DNA of 64,000 nucleotides from Verrucomicrobiaceae bacterium. Lineage in GTDB: Bacteria; Verrucomicrobiota; Verrucomicrobiia; Verrucomicrobiales; Verrucomicrobiaceae. A model generated the notes under the pieces. The model was not told where the DNA came from. It did no database searches and worked only from the letters and a program-made list of their open reading frames with translations. The stretch lies in the NCBI GenBank assembly GCA_947466075.1, contig CANIBP010000027.1:1-64000 (forward strand), given 5' to 3'. Shown here piece by piece: positions 1 through 8,932 of the stretch (positions are counted from its first letter, which is position 1; each line of letters opens with the position of its first letter). The position numbers were made by a program, and so were the translations under genes.

Positions 1-223
1 AGGTTTGAAGTGCCATGCGAATTGAACCCGCTGCACGGCACGCCGTTGTACCAAAGTTGAATTATCAATGCTCGCGATGAACGGTGCTTTTGGAGGTCCT
101 CCCGAACATTCAAAATCCACGATGAATGGTCTTAACCGAGTGCCATTCGACTCTGTCACATTTTGCAGCCAGAAACAGCGCACAAAAATTGGCACGAAAC
201 TGACATTGCTTGAGTCATCCACC
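1..223. other. Window edge, no recognisable gene
   Basis: This lies downstream of gcvH in the direction of transcription. No convincing reading frame or hairpin was seen. The next gene (gcvP is a common neighbour) would lie outside the window, so nothing can be said about it. Confidence 0.4.
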
Positions 224-604
224 TCAGCCGATGTGCTTGCGATAGGCCTCCGCATTCATCAAGGCATCAGCTTGAGCGGCGTTCGAGGTCTTGATCTTGA
301 AAATCCAGCCACCGAGGTAGGGGTCGCGATTGAGCAGCCCTGGGTCGCTGCTGAGCGCCTCATTGATTGCCACGATTTCACCTGAAACCGGCGCGTAGAT
401 GTCACTTGCGGCCTTCACGGACTCGATTACGCAGACCTGCTGGCCTGCGCTAACCTGAGTGCCCAGTTTGGGCGGATCAACAAAGACGACATCGGTCAGT
501 TCCGCCTGTGCATGATCCGTGATGCCTACAGGAGAAGGGTCTTGTGTGGGATCGATCCATTCGTGGGAGTCGCGGTAGCGGAGGTTGTCGGGAACGTTGC
601 TCAT
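224..604 (-). CDS. gcvH: Glycine cleavage system H protein
   Basis: GcvH is the lipoyl carrier that shuttles the aminomethyl group between the P, T and L proteins of the cytoplasmic glycine cleavage complex. At 126 aa it has the usual family length. The lipoyl attachment motif ESVKAASDIYAPVSGE is present with the acceptor lysine at about residue 64, and the N-terminus carries the typical DSHEWI segment. It follows gcvT by 18 bp on the same strand, so the two are probably co-transcribed. No gcvP is visible in the window. I looked for a glycine riboswitch upstream of gcvT and did not find one. Confidence 0.95.
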   Translation of the reverse strand: MSNVPDNLRYRDSHEWIDPTQDPSPVGITDHAQAELTDVVFVDPPKLGTQVSAGQQVCVIESVKAASDIYAPVSGEIVAINEALSSDPGLLNRDPYLGGWIFKIKTSNAAQADALMNAEAYRKHIG

Positions 605-622
605 GTGAGTGTCGGTTGGGAG

Positions 623-1738
623 TTAAACGGACGGCTTGCGATAAAACGGCTTCTTCACTACTTCCGCCGGAAAGCGGCGGCCACGGATTTCGATTTCAAG
701 GGTGGTGCCGGGGTCGGCGGCACTAAGCGGCACATAGGTCATGCCGATACCTGCGCCGAGAGTGGGCGATTGCGTGCCGCTGCACACCTCGCCGACGATC
801 TGACCGGCATGCGCGACGGGATAATGCGGACGTGGTGGTGGTGCGGCACCCGTCATGCGGAACGCCACCAGTTTGTCAGGCAATCCGGCGTTTTTTTGCG
901 CCACGAGCGCTTCACGTCCGGTTAAATCTTCTTTGTTGAGATCGACAAAGAACCCAAGACCGGCCTGCAACGGTGTGCGCTCTTCGGAGAGATCGTTGCC
1001 ATTAAGCGGGTAGCCCATTTCAAGACGCAACGTGTCGCGTGCACCGAGCCCACATGGCACGCCGCCCTCAGCTTTCACGGCATCCACAATCTTGCGGAAC
1101 CATGCTTCAGCGGTTTCGGATGGCATGAAGAACTCAAAGCCTTCCTCGCCGGTGTAACCGGTGCCACAGAGCCACATAGGACCATTTTCGGTCATCGTGA
1201 CGAGGATCGTGTTGTGCTCGGGGAAGGAATGATTATTGCCGAAAATCTTGGCGGCCACCTCGCGGGCTTTCGGCCCCTGAATAGCCAGACCCGCAGTGAA
1301 ATCACTCGCATTGGCCATCATCACCTCATCGTCTTTCGTGAGTTGGGATTCTATATGCGTCCAGTCGGCGTCGATGCGCGAGGCGTTCACGACCAGGAAG
1401 AATTCACGCTCGCTGGTGCGGTAGGCAATCAAATCATCGATCACGCCACCCTTGTTATTGAGGAGCAGCGTGTACTGGCCTTGGCCGGGCTGGAGCTTGG
1501 TGATGTTATTCGACAAAACGCGGTTCAGAAAGGCCTCTGCGCCTTTACCGCTAACGATGAACTGTCCCATGTGCGAGATATCGAAGACACCGACGCTCTG
1601 ACGCACGGCTTTATGCTCTTCGACGATGCCAGTGTATTGAACCGGCATGTCCCAGCCCGCGAAGGGCACCATCCTCGCTCCCATTTCGACATGCACTGCG
1701 TGCAATGGGGTGCGGCGGAGCGGAGTGGTGTCGGACAT
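623..1738 (-). CDS. gcvT: Aminomethyltransferase (glycine cleavage T protein)
   Basis: GcvT transfers the methylene group from the H-protein-bound aminomethyl moiety to tetrahydrofolate, releasing ammonia. The 371-aa length is typical. Family motifs seen are DISHMGQF (about residue 53), a GGVIDD segment near residue 98, GYTGEEGFE and GLGARDTLRLEMGYPL in the folate-binding half, and a C-terminal barrel domain ending near the last residue. It is the first gene of a gcvT-gcvH pair and diverges from the M3 peptidase gene. The start fits the expected N-terminus (LRRTPLHAVHVEMGARMVPF). Confidence 0.96.
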   Translation of the reverse strand: MSDTTPLRRTPLHAVHVEMGARMVPFAGWDMPVQYTGIVEEHKAVRQSVGVFDISHMGQFIVSGKGAEAFLNRVLSNNITKLQPGQGQYTLLLNNKGGVIDDLIAYRTSEREFFLVVNASRIDADWTHIESQLTKDDEVMMANASDFTAGLAIQGPKAREVAAKIFGNNHSFPEHNTILVTMTENGPMWLCGTGYTGEEGFEFFMPSETAEAWFRKIVDAVKAEGGVPCGLGARDTLRLEMGYPLNGNDLSEERTPLQAGLGFFVDLNKEDLTGREALVAQKNAGLPDKLVAFRMTGAAPPPRPHYPVAHAGQIVGEVCSGTQSPTLGAGIGMTYVPLSAADPGTTLEIEIRGRRFPAEVVKKPFYRKPSV

Positions 1739-1800
1739 CGTCCGCGCATGGTGTGAAGCACCGCCAGTTTGTCAATCCACACGGCATTTTGAGCAAAGAT

Positions 1801-1836
1801 CGACATAGCGATGTCGTTTGCAGCGCTTCGCAAACG
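1801..1836. repeat. Two overlapping small hairpins in the gcvT / peptidase divergent gap
   Basis: CGACAT-AGCG-ATGTCG (1801-1816) is followed by CGTTTGC-(8 nt)-GCAAACG (1815-1836); they share two bases, so only one may form at a time. Both stems are perfect. They sit between the divergent starts of gcvT (1738) and the peptidase (1881), in the 5' leader of the latter. The function is unknown. Confidence 0.5.
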
Positions 1837-1880
1837 CTCCATACTCCGCGCCCCCAAAGCTCGCCAAAAAACCCCCAATC

Positions 1881-4001
1881 ATGGCCGCCCCCTTTCTCAC
1901 CCAGGATTTCCACATCCGCTGGTCCACCCTCACGTCTGAGCACATTGAGTCCGATATCCGCGCCGCCTTGGAAAAGGCGCAGGCGAATCTGGATGCGTTG
2001 ATCGATCTGGACCGCAGCAAGCTGAGCTTCGACACCGTCGTGCTAGGCTTGGATGAAACCACACGTGAACTAAACGAAGCATGGGGCCTCGTGACTCATC
2101 TCGACTCATTGTGCAACTCTCCTGCTCTGCGCGAAGCACATAATAAGATGCTGGCGGAGGTCAGCGCCTTTTTTGCCAAAATCCCTCTCAATGAGCATCT
2201 CTGGGATCTGCTGGTGACTTACAACCAGACGGAGGAAGCCAAAAAACTCCCCCCGGTGCGCAAGCGTGCACTTGAGGAAGCGATGGAAGGCTTCATCCAG
2301 GCCGGCGCTGATCTGCCGCCGGAAAAAAAGAAGCGCGTCGAGGAAATCGAGTCCGAACTCTCGAAGCACACGCAGAAGTACTCCGAGAACGTGCTCGATT
2401 CGACGAACAAGTGGGAGTTGCTCATTGAAGACGTGAACCGTCTCAAAGGCCTGCCACCGTCCGCCATCGATGCTGCCCAGGCCGCCGCTGTCGCCAAGGG
2501 CCTTGGCACGCCGGAGCAGCCGGTTTACCGCTTCACCTTGAAGGCACCATCCATGATTCCGGTCATGGAGTATCTCGAAGATGACGGTATCCGCCGTCAA
2601 ATGTGGGAAGGTGCCGGAGCCATTGGCCGCGGTGGTGAGCATGACAACACGGAACTCGTCTGGAATATCCTCCGTCTGCGGCATGAGAAGGCGCAGATCA
2701 TGGACAAGGCAAACTTCGCCGATCATGTGCTAGCACATCGCATGGCAAAAAATGGCCAGAGCGCCATGCGCTTCATCGAAGATTTGTATGCACGCATACA
2801 TGAGGCGTTTGAACGCGAAACCATCGAGTTGCAGGAATACCGCGCTGACAATGCGCATCAGTCCACGGATCTATTGCAGCCGTGGGAAGTCGCATTCTGG
2901 TCGGAAAAGCAACGCAAGGCGAAGTACGACTTCGATGAGGAGGAACTGCGCCCCTGCTTCCCTTTTAACAAAGTACTCAGCGGCATGTTCCGCCTCGCCG
3001 AGACCGTTTTCAATCTGCGCTTCGTTGAACTTCCCGTCGTTTATGTCGAACCCGGCAAAGATGCGCCTGCGAATGTCAGCACACGGCCCGGACAACAGGG
3101 CCCCGTCGAAGTTTGGCATCCTGAAGTGAAGTTTTACGAGGTCCGAAATGAGAAGGACCTCCACATTGGCTCCTTCTATACCGACTGGCATCCACGTGAC
3201 TCAAAACGTGGCGGTGCGTGGATGAACTATCTCAAAATGGGCGTTCCACCCAGCGGTGAGCGTGACCGCCGCCTGCATCTCGGCCTCATCTGTGGCAATA
3301 TGACGCCACCGGTCGATGGCAAGCCTGCGCTGCTTACACATGATGAAGTTTGCACTGTCTTCCATGAGTTTGGCCACCTGCTGCACCAACTCTGCGGCAA
3401 TGTTGAAATTCCCGCACTCAATGGTGTCAGTGTTTACTGGGATTTCGTCGAGCTGCCTTCGCAACTTCTAGAAAACTTCTGCTGGGAGCGTGAGAGCCTT
3501 GATCTTTTTGCCCGTCATCATGAAACGGGTGATGCGATCCCTGCACGGCTCTTCAAGAAAATGCTCGCAGCGAAAAACTACCGCAGCGCCAGCGACATCA
3601 TGCGCCAGCTCGCCTTTGCAAAGCTCGACCTCGAATTGCACATGCAACACGCCACCGATGTAGGTGTCGATCTTGATCAACTGGCGCGCACCATCCTTGA
3701 TGGCTACCTTATGCCGCTCAAGACCGAGCAACCGACCATGGCTCGCCGCTTCGGCCATCTGTTCAGCAGCCCTGTTGGTTACGCCGCTGGCTATTACAGC
3801 TACAAGTGGGCTGAAGTGCTCGATGCCGATGCATTCACACGCTTCCAAAAGGAAGGCGTGCTCAATCCCGCCGTCGGCCGCGAGTTCCGCGATCTCATCC
3901 TGAGCAAAGGCAACTCCGAAGACCCAGCGAAACTCTTCCAAGACTTCATGGGCCGCGATCCCGATGCGATGGCGCTACTCGTGCGCGCGGGACTGGCTTG
4001 A
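1881..4001 (+). CDS. prlC: M3-family oligopeptidase (oligopeptidase A-like)
   Basis: This is a zinc metallopeptidase that cleaves short peptides in the cytoplasm; the family includes E. coli OpdA/PrlC. The protein is 706 aa from the ATG at 1881. I chose this start because the reading frame upstream of it looks non-coding and MAAPFLTQDFHIRW resembles the family N-terminus. The catalytic HEFGH motif is at residues 495-499, and the third zinc ligand probably lies in FVELPSQLLE about 30 residues later. The C-terminus contains the conserved YAAGYYSYKWAEVLDADAF segment. It is a single gene, divergent from gcvT and convergent with the MFS gene, whose stop lies 4 bp away. Confidence 0.93.
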   Translation: MAAPFLTQDFHIRWSTLTSEHIESDIRAALEKAQANLDALIDLDRSKLSFDTVVLGLDETTRELNEAWGLVTHLDSLCNSPALREAHNKMLAEVSAFFAKIPLNEHLWDLLVTYNQTEEAKKLPPVRKRALEEAMEGFIQAGADLPPEKKKRVEEIESELSKHTQKYSENVLDSTNKWELLIEDVNRLKGLPPSAIDAAQAAAVAKGLGTPEQPVYRFTLKAPSMIPVMEYLEDDGIRRQMWEGAGAIGRGGEHDNTELVWNILRLRHEKAQIMDKANFADHVLAHRMAKNGQSAMRFIEDLYARIHEAFERETIELQEYRADNAHQSTDLLQPWEVAFWSEKQRKAKYDFDEEELRPCFPFNKVLSGMFRLAETVFNLRFVELPVVYVEPGKDAPANVSTRPGQQGPVEVWHPEVKFYEVRNEKDLHIGSFYTDWHPRDSKRGGAWMNYLKMGVPPSGERDRRLHLGLICGNMTPPVDGKPALLTHDEVCTVFHEFGHLLHQLCGNVEIPALNGVSVYWDFVELPSQLLENFCWERESLDLFARHHETGDAIPARLFKKMLAAKNYRSASDIMRQLAFAKLDLELHMQHATDVGVDLDQLARTILDGYLMPLKTEQPTMARRFGHLFSSPVGYAAGYYSYKWAEVLDADAFTRFQKEGVLNPAVGREFRDLILSKGNSEDPAKLFQDFMGRDPDAMALLVRAGLA

Positions 4002-4004
4002 TCA

Positions 4005-5213
4005 TCATGTCTGACTGTGTGCGCGGCCTCGATAGGCCAGAGCAAAGAAGACGCACACCACGGCGGTGAGCGCCGTCTCGCCCCACCAGAAGCGGGGCCA
4101 GTTGGTGATGGTGTTTTGGGTGCAGGCCGCATACCACCAGCCGCCGCCAAGATAGCCGAGCAGGTTCCCAAGGCCACTCATGAGCAGCGCCAGCAAGGCC
4201 TGCGCACGCACCCGCCATTTCGGATCGATGCGTTCTTCGAGGTAAATCTGCGTGGTGATGAAATAGAGCGTGAACGCGAAGCCGTGCAGCAATGTGCCGG
4301 CCATGAGCCAAGGCAGTGTGCCGAACGCATTGAACGAATAACGCACGACGCAGATCGCGATACCGGATAGGAAGACCCATTTCAAGCGCACACGAGCCAA
4401 AACCCCCGCCAGCAGCAGCATGACGAGAATTTCCGTCGTTTGCCCGAGCGAAAGCACGGCGGAGATGTTTTTTACGCCGAGATCATGCAGATGGCGTGAG
4501 GTGTAGGGATAAAAAGCGGCGAGTGGGATGCAGTAGAGTGCCGCTGTGATGAACACGACTCGATGATCGCGATTCCTGAGGAGTTCGAGCGCATCGAGAC
4601 CGAGAATTTGCTTCCAAGTGCGATGCTGCAGCACTTCACCCGGCGGAATCATCGGCAGCCGCCACGTCAGCGTCATCACCACGAGCCACAAGCCAGCGGC
4701 AGTAACACCAGCAACAAGCGAGGCATCAGCTCGCAGCACAAAGCTCACAATCCAACAACCAACCATCCATCCCGTCGTCGCCCAGGCCCGCAGAGGGCCG
4801 AATTGCTGCTTTGCATCGTGCAATTGTGAAAAAACGATACTGCTAGCCACGCTCCACACCGGGGTGGCGACAAGTGCCTGCACCTGCGCGCAGGCCAGCA
4901 CGGCGGTATCACTCCAGCCCCAGGCCAACGAGCCGCAGGTAATCAGTAGCGCTAGGCTGGTAAGCGCCGTGAGCCAGCGTAGTAGCAAAACGGGCGAGTG
5001 TTTTTGATCCGCCAGCGCCCCCACGAATAGCGGCGAGATAAACGCGGCGAATGAAGTCGTGGCAAACACCCACGGCACCAAGTGGCCTCGGCCGTGGGCG
5101 GTGAAGACATTTGCCAGCGGCACGCCCCACATGCCCATTGGCATCGCCGTGCAGAAAAACAGCGACGCAAGGGAGCGGCGGCTGGCTTTGGCGTCCGTGG
5201 TGGGGTCGGGCAT
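4005..5213 (-). CDS. Major facilitator superfamily transporter, nucleoside:H+ symporter-like
   Basis: This is an inner-membrane secondary transporter of 402 aa from the ATG at 5213. The frame extends 28 codons further upstream, but that part is not membrane-protein-like. About twelve hydrophobic segments alternate with short loops, and a charged central loop follows segment six (near WRLPMIPPGEVLQHRTWKQ). The general look, including the FFCTAMPMGMWGVPLANVF opening, resembles the nucleoside:H+ symporter and LacY-like branch. The substrate cannot be read from the sequence. It is divergent from trxB, with 122 bp between the starts. Confidence 0.8.
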   Translation of the reverse strand: MPDPTTDAKASRRSLASLFFCTAMPMGMWGVPLANVFTAHGRGHLVPWVFATTSFAAFISPLFVGALADQKHSPVLLLRWLTALTSLALLITCGSLAWGWSDTAVLACAQVQALVATPVWSVASSIVFSQLHDAKQQFGPLRAWATTGWMVGCWIVSFVLRADASLVAGVTAAGLWLVVMTLTWRLPMIPPGEVLQHRTWKQILGLDALELLRNRDHRVVFITAALYCIPLAAFYPYTSRHLHDLGVKNISAVLSLGQTTEILVMLLLAGVLARVRLKWVFLSGIAICVVRYSFNAFGTLPWLMAGTLLHGFAFTLYFITTQIYLEERIDPKWRVRAQALLALLMSGLGNLLGYLGGGWWYAACTQNTITNWPRFWWGETALTAVVCVFFALAYRGRAHSQT

Positions 5214-5335
5214 CGTAGGGGAATAAACCGGACTGCGGCAAACTCCAACAACGAGACTGCAAAAAGCGATGGTTGCGCTGCCTGCCCACCTTTCCATCTT
5301 CCGCGACCTTTCTGCCCATATTCACTCACTTTCTC

Positions 5336-6268
5336 ATGGAAAACGTCATCATCATCGGCACCGGCTGCGCCGGCTACACAGCGGCCATCTACACCGGTCG
5401 CGCCAACCTCAAACCCTTGATCCTCTCCGGCAACATGCCCGGTGGTCAGCTCACCACGACCACTGAGGTCGAAAACTTCCCCGGCTTCCCCAATGGCATC
5501 ATGGGGCCGGAGTTGATGATGAACATGCAGACGCAGGCGGAGAAATTCGGTGCCCGCATCGAGTACTCACTCGTCAGCAGCGTGAAAAAGTTGCCAGCAG
5601 GCCATTTTGAAGTAACAACCGAAGGTGGCACGGTCTATGAGGCACACAGCGTCATCGTCGCCACTGGTGCATCGCCGAAACACCTCGGCCTGCCGAACGA
5701 AAAAGCCCTCATCGGCCACGGTTTGACCAGTTGCGCGACCTGCGATGGTGCTTTCTACCGCAACGTGCCCGTATGCGTCATCGGTGGCGGTGACAGCGCT
5801 TGTGAAGAGGCCGGTTTCCTCACCAAATTTGCCAGCACCGTCTATTTGATCCACCGCCGCGACACTCTGCGCGCCTCGAAGATCATGGCGGACCGCACGC
5901 TCGCGAATCCGAAGATCAAACCCGTTTGGAACTCCACCGTCGCGGAATACCTCACCGATGAAAAAGGTGAAATGCGCGCGGTAATGTTGGAAAACCTCAT
6001 CACCGGTGAAAAGAACGAGTTGGAATTGAAATGCGTCTTCGTTGCCATCGGGCATGTGCCCAACGGCAAGTTTCTCGGTGACCTCGTCGATACCGACGAA
6101 AACGGCTACATCCTGCAAACCGAAGGCACACGGACCAAGACAGAGGGCCTTTTCGCTGCTGGCGACGTGGCCGACCACGTCTATCGCCAAGCCATTACCG
6201 CCGCTGGCCAAGGTTGTGCCGCTGCGTTGGAGTCAGAGCGTTACCTTGCTGACCACGGCGTGCATTGA
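5336..6268 (+). CDS. trxB: Thioredoxin reductase
   Basis: TrxB is an FAD/NADPH flavoenzyme that reduces thioredoxin in the cytoplasm. The protein is 310 aa from the ATG at 5336, directly before the FAD dinucleotide-fold motif (MENVIIIGTGCAGYTAAIY). The redox-active CATC disulfide is at residues 133-136, followed by the NADPH-binding GGGDSACEEA motif. The C-terminal FAD motif GLFAAGDVADHVYRQAITAAG is intact. It is a stand-alone gene, divergent from the MFS gene and convergent with the Gfo/Idh/MocA gene. No thioredoxin gene lies nearby. Confidence 0.96.
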   Translation: MENVIIIGTGCAGYTAAIYTGRANLKPLILSGNMPGGQLTTTTEVENFPGFPNGIMGPELMMNMQTQAEKFGARIEYSLVSSVKKLPAGHFEVTTEGGTVYEAHSVIVATGASPKHLGLPNEKALIGHGLTSCATCDGAFYRNVPVCVIGGGDSACEEAGFLTKFASTVYLIHRRDTLRASKIMADRTLANPKIKPVWNSTVAEYLTDEKGEMRAVMLENLITGEKNELELKCVFVAIGHVPNGKFLGDLVDTDENGYILQTEGTRTKTEGLFAAGDVADHVYRQAITAAGQGCAAALESERYLADHGVH

Positions 6269-6370
6269 TGGGCAAGCGACGCTCAGTCCGAAGATTGATT
6301 TTGTGTAGGGACGACTGCAAACAGCCTCTCCGGTGAGTTGGCTTCGCAACTCCGCATTCACCCAAGAAAA

Positions 6371-6401
6371 AAGGAGGACAGGCATGTCGCCAGTCCTCCT
6401 T
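6371..6401 (-). terminator. Rho-independent terminator of the Gfo/Idh/MocA gene
   Basis: A perfect 9-bp stem (AAGGAGGAC / GTCCTCCTT) has a 13-nt loop. Read on the minus strand it is followed by a run of T (TTTTTTCTT). It lies 20 bp past the stop codon at 6421, between two convergent genes. Confidence 0.85.
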
Positions 6402-6420
6402 CGTTGTCGATTCGCGATTT

Positions 6421-7647
6421 CTAGCCCAGTCCGCCGCGATCACTGCTGAGTGTCGCATCACCATATTTGGCGCGTTCGGAGGGAGTGAAGTCGAGCGGTG
6501 TCCAAGCGGCGTTGTTGGCTGATGATGCCACCACGGCTTCGATGAAGGCCATGCCGGCGACGCCTTCCTCGATCGTAGGGTAGTCCATATCGAGTGGGTT
6601 TGGCGCGGTGCCAGCTTCGACGGCACGGATGTGGTTCACGAAGTTGCGGTAGATGTTTGCGAAGCCTTCCAGGTAACCTTCAGGATGGCCTGCGGGTGTG
6701 CGCGTGGCAGCAGCAGCGGCGGTGCCCATGTAGCCCATGCTGGTGCGATAAATTTGCTTCGGCTGATCGAGTGACGTGACCACCATGGTGTTTGGATCAA
6801 GCTGACTCCATTCGATGCCGCCCAACTCGCCATAGACGCGGAGGGTGAGATTGTTTTCGCAGCCGACGCTGATTTGGCTGGAGTGCAGCACGCCTTTCGC
6901 ACCATTGGTGAATCGCAGTAGCACGTTGCCATCGTCTTCAAGACGGCGGCCTTCTTTGCCGAGGAAGATCGTGAGGTCCGCAGCGAGTTCCTTGATGTGC
7001 AAGCCGGTGACGAATTCTGCGAGGTTGATGGCGTGGGTGCCGATATCGCCCATGCAGCCAGCGGCTCCGCAGATCGCGGGATCGACGCGCCAGGAGGCCT
7101 GCTTTTGGCCGGTGTTTTCCAGCATCGTAGCCAGCCAGCCCTGCGGATACTCGACGACGACTTTGCGTATGTTGCCCAGCTTACCCTGCTCGATCATCTG
7201 GCGGGCCTGACGGATCATCGGATAGCCGGTGTAATTGTAAGTGACGCCGTAGAGCTTGCCGGACGCCTTAACGATTCCCGCCAGTTCCTTCGCCTGCGCG
7301 AGATTGAAGGTCGCTGGCTTGTCTGAGAGCACGTGAAATCCAGCTTCGAGCGCCGCCTTGGCTGCCGGGAAATGCATGTGGTTTGGTGTGACGATGGAAA
7401 CGAAGTCCATGCGCTTGTCCGCAGGCAGGGCAGCTTCAGTGCGGATCATTTCCTCGAAATTCCCGTAGCAGCGCTCGGCGGGAAGGAAGAAATCAGCGCC
7501 ACTGACCTTGGATTTTTCCGGATTGGAGGAGAATGCGCCACAGACGAGTTCCGTCTGCTGATCGATTGCCGCTGCGATGCGATGAACGCCGCCGATGAAA
7601 GCGCCACGTCCGCCGCCGATCATGCCATAACGAATTTTTCGGCTCAT
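6421..7647 (-). CDS. Gfo/Idh/MocA-family NAD(P)-dependent oxidoreductase
   Basis: The protein is 408 aa. The N-terminal Rossmann fold begins MSRKIRYGMIGGGRGAFIGG. The family's EKP catalytic motif appears here as SDKPATFN (about residue 98). The C-terminal part has the family's alpha/beta substrate-binding fold, with GDIGTHAINLAEFVTG supplying the conserved His/Asp region. Members oxidise or epimerise sugars and inositols, and PVC genomes carry many of them; the substrate here is unknown. A terminator follows the gene. The AraC regulator gene lies 213 bp upstream on the same strand with its own terminator between, so regulation by that protein is possible but unproven. Confidence 0.9.
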   Translation of the reverse strand: MSRKIRYGMIGGGRGAFIGGVHRIAAAIDQQTELVCGAFSSNPEKSKVSGADFFLPAERCYGNFEEMIRTEAALPADKRMDFVSIVTPNHMHFPAAKAALEAGFHVLSDKPATFNLAQAKELAGIVKASGKLYGVTYNYTGYPMIRQARQMIEQGKLGNIRKVVVEYPQGWLATMLENTGQKQASWRVDPAICGAAGCMGDIGTHAINLAEFVTGLHIKELAADLTIFLGKEGRRLEDDGNVLLRFTNGAKGVLHSSQISVGCENNLTLRVYGELGGIEWSQLDPNTMVVTSLDQPKQIYRTSMGYMGTAAAAATRTPAGHPEGYLEGFANIYRNFVNHIRAVEAGTAPNPLDMDYPTIEEGVAGMAFIEAVVASSANNAAWTPLDFTPSERAKYGDATLSSDRGGLG

Positions 7648-7753
7648 AAAATTGCTGTGCTGAGGTGTGTAGGTTGGAGTGAGAAAGGAGCGCGAGTGTG
7701 CGCAGAGTCCATAGGCGGGTCAAGTCCATCCGCGTGTCGTCCGGACACAAAAA

Positions 7754-7797
7754 CCCCGAAGAGGGGCACCCAACGCGCTCGGGTTTGCTCTTCGGGG
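7754..7797 (-). terminator. Terminator downstream of the AraC-family gene
   Basis: The inverted repeat CCCCGAAGAG / CTCTTCGGGG has perfect 10-bp arms and a 24-nt GC-rich loop. On the minus strand it is followed by TTTTTG. It separates the AraC gene (stop at 7861) from the oxidoreductase start at 7647. Confidence 0.75.
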
Positions 7798-7860
7798 CCG
7801 TGTCGTCGAAACATCGCGTAGCGATGCGCATGGCGACAAGCTGGTTGTGTCTGCGGCTTC

Positions 7861-8682
7861 TTAGGCGGCTAGGGGCAGGGGTGAACCGTTCTTCATGCGG
7901 CCGCGGAATTCCGTGGGGGATTCGTCTGCGATACGGCGGAAGCTACGGTTGAAATGGGAGAGACTTTGGAAGCCGACATCGTAGGCCACCTCGGTGATGC
8001 GAGCGGCAGGCTTCATGAGCATGCGCTTGGCTTTTTCGACACGCGCACGGTTCACGAAATCGGTGAATGTCAGGCCAGTGGCGCGCTTGAAGAGTTTGCA
8101 GAAGTGGAAGGGACTCACATTGACCGCTTTGGCGACGGCTTCGAGGGACATCGGCTCAGCGAGGTGCTGATGGATGAACATCTTCGCATTACGCACCGCT
8201 TCAGGTTCATGCGTGGCATTGGCAAACAGGAGGCGATGCGCACTGTCACCCAGTTGGATGGCAAAAGACTGCAAGATGGCGATCGCTGCCTCATAGCGCT
8301 CTGGCTGCATCACTGGCACATGCTCAAACTGCACTTTGGCACTGCGGATTTCGGCAGCGGTGCGGTCATCATCCAGAAGAGCCTTGGCGACTGGGGCAAA
8401 GTTTTCAGCATTGGCTGGCTGAAGGCGAACACCACCTGTGAGCATGACGGCGATGGTATTTTTGCCAACACGGACGGGAACTTTCGTTTCGACCACGCCT
8501 GCCACGCCTTTGCTGGTCTCGATGTTTTCGATATGCTCGTCATCATTCACGGCCGCTAGATTCAGGGGCAGGCTGGTGAGGGTGTGGAACGCTTTTTGAT
8601 AGTGTTGAAACAACTCGCTCTCAGCGAGGTTCAGAATGAAGCGTTGGCGTGCGGTGGTGGTAGGCGTGTGGAGTGTGTTCAT
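7861..8682 (-). CDS. AraC-family transcriptional regulator
   Basis: The protein is 273 aa. The C-terminal ~100 residues form the double helix-turn-helix of the AraC family (SLEAVAKAVNVSPFHFCKLF and ITEVAYDVGFQSLSHFNRSF). The N-terminal ~150 residues resemble a PocR-like or GAF-like sensor domain, but I see no cysteine cluster, so metal binding is not supported. A ligand cannot be assigned. It sits upstream of a Gfo/Idh/MocA oxidoreductase gene on the same strand. AraC proteins often control adjacent sugar genes, so that gene is a plausible but unproven target. Confidence 0.88.
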   Translation of the reverse strand: MNTLHTPTTTARQRFILNLAESELFQHYQKAFHTLTSLPLNLAAVNDDEHIENIETSKGVAGVVETKVPVRVGKNTIAVMLTGGVRLQPANAENFAPVAKALLDDDRTAAEIRSAKVQFEHVPVMQPERYEAAIAILQSFAIQLGDSAHRLLFANATHEPEAVRNAKMFIHQHLAEPMSLEAVAKAVNVSPFHFCKLFKRATGLTFTDFVNRARVEKAKRMLMKPAARITEVAYDVGFQSLSHFNRSFRRIADESPTEFRGRMKNGSPLPLAA

Positions 8683-8749
8683 AAGGCGCGTTGTCGTTTG
8701 GAGTGACGCCGCTATGATGCTCTCGCCTGACTGTTCCGATATTGTGGTC

Positions 8750-8766
8750 CGCTACGGTTCGTAGCG
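8750..8766. repeat. Small perfect hairpin upstream of the AraC gene
   Basis: CGCTACG-GTT-CGTAGCG, a 7-bp stem with a 3-nt loop, lies 68 bp upstream of the AraC-family start. Similar tiny hairpins occur at 7812-7826 (CATCGC-GTA-GCGATG) and 12052-12068 (GGGCCGC-TAC-GCGGCCC). They may be REP-like elements or operators. Confidence 0.45.
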
Positions 8767-8815
8767 TCATGAACCACCGCAATTCATGCATAATGGATTC
8801 CACTATGCGTCAAAG

Positions 8816-8899
8816 TGCCGATGGCCGGACTCGAACCGGCAAGGGATGTTATCCCAGCAGATTTTAAGTCTGCTGTGTTTACCATTTCACCACATCGGC
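8816..8899 (-). tRNA. tRNA-Leu (anticodon TAA)
   Basis: The 7-bp acceptor stem GCCGATG/CATCGGC is present. The anticodon loop contains TAA within stem GCAGA/TCTGC. A long variable arm (GGGATAACATCCC), typical of class II tRNAs, and the T-loop GGTTCGAGTCC are all visible on the minus strand. CCA is not encoded. Confidence 0.96.
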
Positions 8900-8932
8900 G
8901 TGGGAAGGACTGTAGCGGCGATATCGCTGGCC

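Noticed and set aside
68..385. Plus-strand open frame of 105 codons near the left edge
   Set aside because: It is antisense to gcvH, whose lipoyl motif is unambiguous, and has no recognisable content.
1739..1880. Glycine riboswitch upstream of gcvT
   Set aside because: No tandem glycine-aptamer signature is visible in the 142-bp gap; only two small hairpins occur.
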